Shown: piece by piece, positions 55,308 through 64,000 of the stretch | Position numbering within the stretch: the first letter of the stretch is position 1 | Layout of the letters: every line of letters begins with the position of its first letter | Source of the DNA: Euclidia mi | Lineage: Eukaryota > Arthropoda > Insecta > Lepidoptera > Erebidae | DNA: 64,000 nucleotides | Reading direction: 5' to 3' | Assembly: GCA_944739405.2 (NCBI GenBank) | Contig: OX123209.2 | Coordinates: 9,617,217 to 9,681,216, forward strand | Translations under genes and position numbers: made by a program | Notes under the pieces: generated by a model | What the model saw: only the letters and a program-made list of their open reading frames with translations | Database searches by the model: none | Told to the model about the DNA's origin: nothing

Positions 55308-56579
55308 GACGTTCATTTGTCTTACAAAATTTCTTTTTAAACTTATTTTAGATACCTATCCCCGTATCCTATGTTTATTAGCAAAATAGATCATATTACC
55401 AGAAAATATCAACACTATTAGTGGTATCGTTGGGAATGTCAAATAAATCACGTCGTCACGTCGTGTCCTTGGTAACAAATGTATATTTTTATTCCGTGCT
55501 TTTAATTAAAAGTTTCAGGTGCATGCCTTTTTTGGTTCCATTCGCTATTTTATTTACAACTGTACTTCTGCCGTATAGCGAATCCGTCGAGTCCAAGAAT
55601 CTGCCCAATCCACGAATCTGTCAAGTTGGGAATCTGCCAAATCACGAATCTGTCCAATCCAGAATCTGTCGTATACCGAACAAGCGATTTGTCTTAACCT
55701 ATTGTGACAACCCTACCAAAATAGGTAACAAATTTACAAGCTCTTAAGAAGCTGTCTCTCTGTTCGATTTATTTACTCATGTGTTCATAGTACCTATTGC
55801 GCATCTCTATTTCCTATCCTAGACATGTCGGCGCCAGCGGCGCATCGGTGATTGGTGACTCATTGTTGGTTTGTTTAGTGCCGCAAAAACAGTCGATCAG
55901 ATTACGCGCGCGCTTAAATCATAACTTTATGCGACAGTTGTTTTTGGTATTGAATTGTGTGATTTTATTTTGTTGTGTTATTTCATTGTGTTGTTGTTTA
56001 GTGAACTTTATCATTCGTCATTTTTGTATTATTTGTGTTAATAATGACAAACTTTATGTCGTCCGAATATGCGGATATGATTGTGTAACGTGGGTTCTTG
56101 TTGTGAAAAAGACACCAGTGCTTTCCGAATTACTGAACTTTCAGAATTACTGAAATAGGTAATTCGTGATAACAATGACGGCCATTTTGAGAATTTGAAA
56201 ATTTTATGCTAGGTACCTTTTACGTGGGTTTGTGTTAAGTGGGTTTTTATTGATATATAAAAGACACCAGTGCTTGCCTAATGAGTGACCAAATATTGGA
56301 GTGATGTGTAGAATCACTGAAAAAGGTAATTCGTCAATAAATGTGAACTACCTCCGTGGCATCGTCTGCCGCATAGCTCACGCTGCCGTTCTTACAAAGG
56401 TCAGTAACCTAATGTCATATTGGTCTACAAATGGTATTTCGTTTTGCTACTCATATTTATTTAGTTTGAAAATTTTATTATTTTATTTTGGCCCCATGAC
56501 CTTTTTTGTTGATATAAAACATTTTGCAATGCTACGTCCTTTTTAAATAAATGCCCCTATGCAAGCGCCAACCTGTATA

Positions 56580-57125
56580 TAAGTACTAGCTGATCCAGCG
56601 AACTCCATATCGCCTTTTTAAGATTTTTTTTCTAGTTCCTTTTCTTTCCAACTACTTTTCCAGGAAATTCTTAACAAAGTTATCAAAGCCATCAGTGCTT
56701 AATCTTAAATTTCAGAGTTTATAGAGGGGTAAAAACAAACGAACATTGATTTTAATATATAATGTATAGAATTTTCCCAAGCGCCACCTTTGATTTTCCA
56801 TCCGCCATCTTCGATTTCCCATTTGCCATCTTTGATCACGAAATAGATGTTGTATTTGCTTTCCTCATAGGTTAAAACATCGAAGAGGATACCCATATTG
56901 ACTTAATTTTTTTCGTCCGCCATCTTTGATTTCCCATCCGCCATCTTTGATCACGAAATAGATGTTGTATTTGGATTCGCCATCCCTTAAAACATCGGAG
57001 ACGATAACCATATTGACTTTTTAAAACTTTCCCATCCGCCACCTTTGATTTCCCATCCGCCATCTTTGATCACGAAATAGATGTTGGATTTGGATTTCCC
57101 ATCCCTTTAAATATTGGAGACGATA
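56580..57125 (+). repeat. Interspersed repeat with minisatellite, left part
   Basis: Begins CTAGCTGATCCAGCGAACTC, then from about 56790 tandem units of about 95-105 bp built on CCATCCGCCATCTTTGATCA and CGAAATAGATGTTG. The array is interrupted by the LINE and continues at 58778. Open frames here only repeat the unit. Confidence 0.8.
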
Positions 57126-58772
57126 TTTTATTATTATTTAATTCTTTATTGTACACCAGTAATTACAGAACCAAGTACAGTAAATAACTTATATAGGTAC
57201 TAATGGTAAGTACAAGGGCGGTCTTATCGCATTATGCGATTTCTACCAGACAACCATGGACGGAGAGTATCGTCTAAATGGAGGGGTAGTATGCGGGCGT
57301 ACAATACTAGACTAAAACTAGCTACTTAAAACTAAAATTAACCTAACGAAACTAAATTAATATAAACAATATTTAGATATAATTACATACATACATAAAT
57401 AATATATACCTACATAATACATATAACAAATATATAAATAAATATATATATATATATTATACATACATATATACATACATAATGTATATTTTACATATAT
57501 GTAATTGGATTGGTTGTTGTTACAGTGACAAGTAATGTTCTTTTACGAGCTTTTTAAATATTGGCAGTGTTTTCGATCGTCTAATAGCTCCTGGTAGTGA
57601 ATTCCATAGTCTTGTCGCTAGCACCGTAAATGATTTGTCGAAGAACACAGTAGAGTGCACAGGAATTTTCAACTTAAGATTTTCTGATGATCTCAAGCAC
57701 TTCGAATGTGTGTCATGCAAGAATACAAATCTTTTCTTGAGATATAGGGGATATGACGGATTAAATAGTACATTATACAGGAGACAGAGAATGTGAGTAT
57801 TCCGGCGAAGGCGGATTGACAGCCATTTGAGCTTGTTTCGAAATTCAGAGACGTGGTCATATTTACGTAAACCAAATATGAACCGTATACAAAAGTTTTG
57901 GAGTCGCTCAAGTTTGTCCAGCTGGTCCTCATTAAGATCTAGATAGCTGGCATCGGCATAGTCAAGAATGGGAAGAAGGATAGATTGCACAAGTGCTATT
58001 TTAGTGGCAATTGGGAGAAAGTTGCGTAACCTTCTCAATGATGCGCCAGCAGCAAAAAGTTGTCGACTAGTGCTTTGTAGTTGGAATGTCCAAGATAGTG
58101 TTCTGTCAATGTAGATTCCCAAGTTCTTTACTTTTTCACTAAAAGGAATCGGAACACCATCAAAAGATACGAGGGGAAGCGTTGACCAGTCGATCTTAGA
58201 AATAAATCTAGAACTACCAACCACAATAACCTGGGTCTTGGTAGGATTAACCCTAAGTCCAAACCTATTTGTCCAATCACTTATTCGTTCCAGATCGTTA
58301 TTAATAATTGTAATACCATGTGTTAAGTTCTCAGGCTTAGTCTGATAATAAATTTGCATATCATCTGCATAGAGGTGGTAGGAAGAAGAAATATGGTTGG
58401 AGATAGTATTAATAAAAACTGAGAAAAGCAAAGGAGATAAAACGCCGCCCTGTGGTACGCCGGCAGAGATATCACACCAGGTGGAATAGGTGTCATCCAG
58501 ACGGACTCTTTGACGGCGGCCAAACAGGTAACTACGAAACCAGTCGATCACCGATGGAGATATGTTAAGAGAGCATAACCTGGCAAGGAGAACATCAAAG
58601 TCTACAGTGTTGAAAGCGTTACTGAAGTCTAGTAAACAGAGCACTGTGAGATTGCCATCCTCCATGCCTCTCCTGATACCATCCGTAATATTGACAAGGG
58701 TGGTACAGGTACTATGTCCAGGACGGAAGCCAGATTGAAAGGGATTCAGGATATTATTTCTAGATAGGAAAG
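57126..58772 (-). mobile_element. 5'-truncated CR1-like LINE, 1.6 kb
   Basis: Flanked by CGATA (57121-57125, 58773-58777) and sitting in the minisatellite. 3' untranslated part 57126-57519, then reverse transcriptase to the right edge. Same family as 15594-16123 and 46600-47560. Confidence 0.85.
57520..58772 (-). CDS. CR1-like LINE reverse transcriptase, partial
   Basis: About 417 uninterrupted codons, open at the 5' side because of truncation. Motifs: NPFQSGFRPGHSTCTTLV, CLLDFSNAFNTVDFDVLL, ISAGVPQGGVLSPLLFSVF, catalytic HLYADDMQIY (about residue 140), FGLRVNPTKTQVIVVG, VKNLGIYIDRTLSW, and the C-terminal WLSIRLRRNTHIL and WNSLPGAIRRSKTLPIF. Clade by memory CR1 group (CR1, Daphne or Crack). 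The lack of stops shows a young copy. Confidence 0.85.
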
Positions 58773-58777
58773 CGATA

Positions 58778-59515
58778 CCCATAATGATTTAAAAAAAAAA
58801 ACATCCGCCATCTTTGATCACGAAATAGATGGTGTTTTTGAATTCCCCATCCCTTTTAACATCGCAGACGATACCAATATTGACTTTTTTAAATTTTCCC
58901 ATCCGCCATCTTTGATTGCCCATCCGCCATCTTTGATCACGAAATAGATGTTGTATTTCGATTCTCCGCCCCTTAAAATATCGAAGGCGATACCCATATT
59001 GAATTTTAAAATTTTCTCATCCACCATCTTTGATTTCCCGTTCGCCATCTTGGAGCACTAAATAAATTTCATATAATCAGCGTCCCGAAAATCTCGAAAA
59101 CGATACTAATGATAGATTGTATCCTATTCGTTTAGCCTTTTTTGCCTTTGACCCAACCCTCCCCCTTCTCGTTTGACCATTTTATTACTTATTTTTGTCA
59201 TGCCCCTAAAAATTGTTAAGTAATTTTATATAGCCTATAGCCTTTCGGAATAATTGGGCTATCATAGGCAATAACAATTTTTAAAATCCGACTGCTAGTT
59301 CTTGAGATTAGCCGACATTATCTTTTAGCCTTTATAGCCTTTTGCCCGGCACCAAAGGGTCGAAGCGTTATGGTATATAGCCTATAGCCTTCCGGTATTC
59401 CTGGGCTATCGTATACAAAAAGAATTTTTCAGATCCGACCGGTAGTTCCTGAGATTAGCGCGTTCAAACAAACAAACAAACTCTTTCGCTTTATTATATT
59501 AGTATAGATAAGATG
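58778..59515 (+). repeat. Interspersed repeat with minisatellite, right part
   Basis: Minisatellite units continue to about 59090, followed by a body with TATAGCCTATAGCCTT twice (about 59228 and 59380) and a tail CTCTTTCGCTTTATTATATT ending near 59515. Confidence 0.75.
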
Positions 59516-59569
59516 TTATGCGACATGCTCCTGAGTGTGACATGTCAGATGTGTGCTCTAGATTGAAAA

Positions 59570-59885
59570 GCACTCCCCGGGTACTGACCTGTGGTACACC
59601 TACGTTGTCCACCTAGGTGTTCCACGGGGATTTTTTGGTCCACCTATTAGGTGTACCACGGATTATTAAATAAACAAAATAGTACCCGTACTACGCCCAA
59701 TAGGTGGACCATGGGTAATTAAGTAAAATCTAGTGCCAGTGGTACACCCAATAGGTGGATTACGGGTAATTACTATGTGTCATAAAAGTTACCCGTGGAA
59801 CACCTGAGTGTCTTAGGTGTACCACGGGTCTAAAAACTTCCTCATGCTCAACCTGGGTGGACTTAGGTCTTCCACGGGTACGAAA
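59570..59885. repeat. Cluster of short palindromic motifs
   Basis: At least ten copies, in both orientations, of a motif near AGGTGTACCACGGGTA over about 300 bp; for example ACCCGTGGAACACCT and AGGTGTACCACGGGT form a hairpin at about 59790-59829. No gene. Confidence 0.8.
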
Positions 59886-60146
59886 CTTTCCCCTGTTTGT
59901 GAAAAAGGAACAGATAATTGTAGCTTATATTGCTGACATTTACCTACAAGGTAGCCCATATTTGATGCCACAGTTTGGCTTAACAGTTGCGTTGCAAATT
60001 TCACTTTCATTTTGGGTATCATATTTGGAAGACAGTGAGAGTCCGTCAATTTTGGCATTAAGCGAATTCCCCTGTAGCCTGGGTTATCTTTATGTAGTGT
60101 TGTAATATGTTCCCATTGTGCACTTTTAATTTAATTGTTTTTTATA
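59886..60146. other. Spacer, nothing recognised
   Basis: AT-rich, two short overlapping open frames of no known kind (59813-60105). Confidence 0.3.
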
Positions 60147-62187
60147 CAGGGTGATTTGTAATTGCTCGTATTCCCTTCGGGAGGTGATTCTAGGGCCAAA
60201 ATGGAGTATTTTTACCCCCTACACATGGGGGTCAAAAATGCACCATTTTGGAATAAAACGGTTCTTAAGATTTTTTGAGAAAATTCCAAATTTTTGTTAT
60301 AAACATCTTGTAAAAAATTATTTTGACTATTCTTGGTGGCAAATTGGGTCTTATTAAATGGACAATTAAATGGCCCATCTTTTAAATTAAAATAAACCTA
60401 CTAGCTCAAGGTGGAATTTGAAAATAGAGCCAATAAACACGCAAAAAATGTTCGAATAAAATAAAATTACGCCACAAAAATGCAATTATTTGAAAAAATA
60501 ATATGTGGCATATTATGTTAAGTGTTGGAATAACTTCCTGGTATTACTTGCTATCCAAAAAGGTATAATAGTCTTAGACAATTGGTGCAAATTTCGAGTA
60601 ATAGCCACTTTTGTTCAAAAAAAGTGCTTCTGGATGACTCACTCGCCAGAACATTTTTTCCTGTATGTATTCTTAAGCTCTGCAATCAGCAGTGATTTAC
60701 TAGTAGGGAGACCAACCTAGCAAAACTTAGGGTCTTGGGTTCGAATCCTCAGCGTAAATGACTGTCTTTTGTTAGTTAAATGCATATTAAGTTTTTTATT
60801 CTCACTTGTCCCGTGACTCGAAGAGCATGTTCAGCCAGTTGGTACCGGACGTAATGTTTATCTTGGAAACTCTTTTAGGGGAGTCAAAACCAAGTCAATC
60901 AGTCAAATAAATATATAATTAAAAACAAAGGCGTGACACTGAATTAAACCATAAAATATTCCATTGCATTCATAAAGCGGATGAGAGATGGGGACAATCT
61001 GTCGCAAAACTTAAGATTCGTGAAAAGGCGCATGATGCAGGCCAAAGAACGCCACTCCTACCGAACTAGTATTGCGAATATTGTTGGCCCACCTGGCGAT
61101 TAGGTTTTTTGTCCCGTTTTTTGCCACAGGTTGGCGATTTGAATTTTTGCCCAGCACCGGCGGTTTTTGTGCTGGGCAAAATATCATACACAATCGCACA
61201 TCCAGCGGAACTTCTTCCAACAGAGCCGGAAACTCTTATTATGAATAAGTAAAAGCCTACGTAAAAGTATCTTTTTTACAACAAGTAACATATTTTAGAG
61301 TATCAACGCTGATTCGACAAGACTTCGTGTAATTCATGTTTTGTCGCAGTGAGATCCCATCTGAAATCCGGATATTTTATGGTTTAATTCAGTGTCACGC
61401 CTTTGTTTTTCAATTATTTATTTATTTGACTGATTGACTTGGTTTTGACTCCCCTAAAAGAGTTTCCAAGATAAACATAACGTCCGGTACCAACTGGCTG
61501 AACATGCTCTTCGAGTCACGGGACAAGTGAGAATAAAATACTTAATATGCATTTAACTAACAAAATACAGTCATTTACGCTGAGGATTCGAACCCAAGAC
61601 CCTAAGTTTTGCTAGGTTGGTCTCCCTACTAGTAAATCACTGCTGATTGCAGAGCTTAAGAATACATACCGGAAAAAATGATCTGGCGAGTGAGTCATCC
61701 AGAAGCATTTTTTTTGAACAAAAGTGGCTATTTCTCGAAATTTGCACAAATTGTCTAAGACTTATTATACCTTTTTGGATAGCAAGTAATACCAGGAAGT
61801 TATTCCAACACTTAACATAATATGCCACATATTATTTTTTTCAAATAATTGCATTTTTGTGGCGTAATTTTATTTTATTCGAACATTTTTTGCGTGTTTA
61901 TTGGCTCTATTTTCAAATACCACCTTGAGCTAGTAGGTTTATTTTAATTTAAAAGATGGGCCATTTAATTGTCCATTTAATAAGACCCAATTTGCCACCA
62001 AGAATAGTCAAAATATTTTTTTACAAGATGTTTATAACAAAAATTTTGAATTTTCTCAAAAAATCTTAAGAACCGTTTTATTCCAAAATGGTGCATTTTT
62101 GACCCCCATGTGTAGGGGGTAAAAATACTCCATTTTGGCCCTAGAATCACCTCCCGAAGGGAATACGAGCAATTACAAATCACCCTG
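60147..62187. mobile_element. Foldback element with 815-bp arms
   Basis: Arms 60147-60961 and 61372-62187 are inverted copies, a few percent different, separated by about 410 bp. Ends CAGGGTGATTTGTAATTGCT, flanked by TATA (or TA if read TACAGG). Each arm holds GGGTTCGAATCCTCAGCG, matching a pol III B box, so a SINE may be trapped in it. The centre has a 12-bp perfect stem TTTGCCCAGCAC (61146-61157 with 61169-61180). No coding sequence. Confidence 0.85.
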
Positions 62188-62191
62188 TATA

Positions 62192-62737
62192 TTTTAAATC
62201 CTTAGTTATTAAATTGTTTCGGATGCATTTAATTAAGTGCATTTGCATGCATTTAATTAAGGATAAAATTGTGCAATGAAAGGTAAACACAAGACGCGAG
62301 TGAGGGCGATTGTGCTGCTGCGGTGCTGGCAAATCAGTTGATCCTTCAACTGCAACCGTGGTGAGCGTATTATATTTGATTTTTCTATTGGTACTTACTT
62401 AAAATTTTATTTAGTGACGGTAGTTGTAAAACGTTCTTGGTTGGCAGAATACTGCTACACGTTTAGTAACCTTAGGATTGTGGTGTTGAGGTCGCCGACA
62501 CATCACACTGATGACATGTAGCGTCAGCAGCCGCTACAGCGTTATGGGTTCGATACTTGGGTTAGAAAGAGGGAGATTGTTTTTATTTCCTTTTTTAATA
62601 AAACTTGAGGGTGGCTTGTGATCACTAACCTTGTGAACGTAAATAATAGTCTCTCTAGTCCGCGTGCAGCATTTTGTGAACATGGTTTGTAACAGATATA
62701 CTAACGTTAAATAACTAAACAAATGCAATTAAACAAA
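62192..62737. other. Spacer with short repeats
   Basis: Two copies of GCATTTAATTAAG near 62225 and 62250, and GGGTTCGATACTTGGGTTAG near 62546 which resembles a degraded B box. No gene. Confidence 0.35.
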
Positions 62738-63684
62738 TGCATCAGATATACTTACGTTAAATAATTAAACAAATAAAAAAACATGTATCTATGTATACAT
62801 TTCAAATTTAATATAACCAATTGATTACTAATTTTGTAGCAACTAAGGCATTCATAAGTTTCTAATAATTAAGTCTTCGTAAGTGCGACCAAGATAAGCA
62901 GTTCAAAAGCTAAGCACTTGAGCCGGTTACAAAGGCATTTCAAGTGGCTTTACTAATGGTTCGCAAATTACGAGTAAACTTTTGCTCATACTGTAAGTTT
63001 AAATTTTAAAATAAATCCATTTACATACCTTTCTATGAACTCCATCAATTTAATATATCAAACCTAAACACTTAATTTATTTCAAACTCGCCGCGACCTA
63101 CTAGCAAAACAACAACAAAATTCAACAAATTGAAGACGAGAATGACACATATAAGGAGGAAAAATTATTGATGGTATCTACAATCCAATCTGCCAGCTTA
63201 TCATTAATTTTACTTAAAGAAATAAATTCGAACCCAATAGGCTGTTTCCATGTTTATAACCCGACGTATACGTTTAAAAGTTACCAAGTATTCTGTCTTG
63301 CTTGGAAACGTAAGCAAGAGAACGCTTTAAGCTCATCTCATCCATACACACAACACATTCTTTTTGTGATAGTAACATAAGTTTTGCTATAGTTGATAAT
63401 GCGTCCAAAGTTTGTTTATTAACTTGAGTAGTCATAGGTATGTACATGGAATTAAATAGCTTCACTGCCAGATTGTGAGGGTAGACTGCCAAATGCCGAA
63501 CTGTTCTTTATAATGTATTTCGTTTCTAAGACATCAGTGATAAGGTGAAAAATAAAAAATATGAATTATTATTAGTTCCGTAAATAAAAAATAAAAATAA
63601 CACCCGCGCCTGTGTGTGGTTAGGTATTTAGTCATCATCATCTTCATCAGCCTTTAACAGCCCACTGCTGGACTAGGCCTCTCT
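62738..63684. repeat. Duplicated segment, copy 2
   Basis: Partner of 49138-50461. Lacks the Penelope-like insertion and the short piece with the Myb-like start codon. Confidence 0.85.
63168..63492 (-). pseudogene. P-element-like transposase fragment (copy 2)
   Basis: The 72-codon frame has YIPMTTQVNKQTLDALSTIA and ECVVCMDEMSLKRSLAYVSK, then a stop; ILGTFKRIRRVINMETAYW follows in another frame. MDEMSLK with LAYV resembles the start of the RNase H-like domain in P/THAP9 transposases. Truncated both sides. Confidence 0.55.
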
Positions 63685-64000
63685 GTAACGTTGTCCCTAC
63701 TTAGGGTGTGGTTAAATGAGAAACGTGCACCTAACACATCCTTTAGCAAATGATTTTACTTAAGAAAAATCACTAAAAAAATGCTATTTGAAAAGATATA
63801 ATCAGGGTCGCGTGATTCGGCGATGTTAAGGAGTTTGTTGAGGGTCCGCTCCCGGTGGTCGTCAGAATAGCTGGTCACTTAGCTTGTTGTCTGCAGGCGC
63901 CAGAAAGAGACCCCTCATCGCCGCGCGGCCGTATTTATTGTCCGTTGCAGGGCGCAGGCGGTGGGGTCGACCGGGCCGAGTGATGCGTCAAGGATTGTCG
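63685..64000. other. Unassigned end of window
   Basis: GC-rich from about 63800; no frame or repeat recognised, and cut off by the window edge. Confidence 0.3.

Larger units (their letters stand above)
52891..56575. mobile_element. Non-coding element with 20-bp inverted ends, 3.7 kb
   Basis: Ends CAGGGTGGCGCTTGCATAGC and, inverted, CAGGTTGGCGCTTGCATAGG, flanked by TATA on both sides (or TA if the ends are read TACAGG). The two repeat copies outside join neatly when it is removed. Inside are a 98-bp tandem repeat, a small MITE, and no credible gene; the open frames at 52919, 55421, 55797 and 56301 lack any known motif. Confidence 0.65.

Noticed and set aside
56705..57063. Trp/Gly/Lys-rich repeat proteins on minus
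   Set aside because: Translations of the GCCATCTTTGATCACGAAAT minisatellite.

Overview
The window is eukaryotic and almost entirely made of transposable elements; I see no host gene I can support. The sequence is AT-rich with GC-rich retroelement islands, has spliced reading frames, and carries BEL/Pao and Ty3/Gypsy retrotransposons, an R4/Dong-type retrotransposon sitting in TAA repeats, CR1-like LINEs, tRNA-like SINEs, PIF/Harbinger, CACTA-like, P-like and hAT-type DNA elements. Several short repeat heads and tails match families I remember from Lepidoptera, so a moth or butterfly heterochromatic or TE-rich region is the best guess (inference from memory, not a search).

Region 1-31173 is one nested set. 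A BEL/Pao element (BEL-A, +, LTRs 653-1824 and 30003-31173) is split in gag by a 22.4-kb CACTA-like transposon (2806-25195, perfect 11-bp inverted ends, TT duplication). That transposon carries on the minus strand an intact six-exon gene with a DUF4806-type domain and an overlapping, now broken, transposase gene, between two different subterminal tandem arrays. A second BEL/Pao (BEL-B, -, 5767-16934, 5-bp duplication GCTGT) is inserted in the transposase exon, and itself contains a LINE fragment, an ORF1-only retroelement and a Dong-like R4 element. A Harbinger-type MITE (17044-17580) also interrupts the transposase. To the left, bases 1-652 are a second identical copy of the BEL-A pol end, so BEL-A units are in tandem.

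Region 31174-38558 holds the 5' half of a CR1-like LINE into which BEL-A inserted, a strongly decayed DNA transposase of unassigned class split by a composite SINE, a second SINE, and AT-rich spacer. Region 38559-44540 is the 3' end of a Ty3/Gypsy element interrupted by a complete PIF/Harbinger element (38841-43794) whose Myb-like and HARBI1-like genes can both be spliced into open frames.

Region 44580-50660 contains a TE-linked cysteine-rich fragment, a second decayed Harbinger (HARBI1 piece on +, Myb-like piece on -) carrying a LINE 3' end and a hAT-type MITE, and a P-like transposase fragment holding a 352-bp retro-insertion. A P-like C-terminal fragment lies at 51660-52260. From 52440 to the end the window is repeats: tandem copies of a non-coding interspersed repeat with a minisatellite, a 3.7-kb element with inverted ends, a LINE with an intact partial reverse transcriptase, a cluster of short palindromic motifs, a 2-kb foldback element with 815-bp arms, and a second copy (62738-63684) of the segment seen at 49138-50461.

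Boundaries were set by eye from terminal repeats and target-site duplications; family names rest on remembered motifs and no database was consulted.
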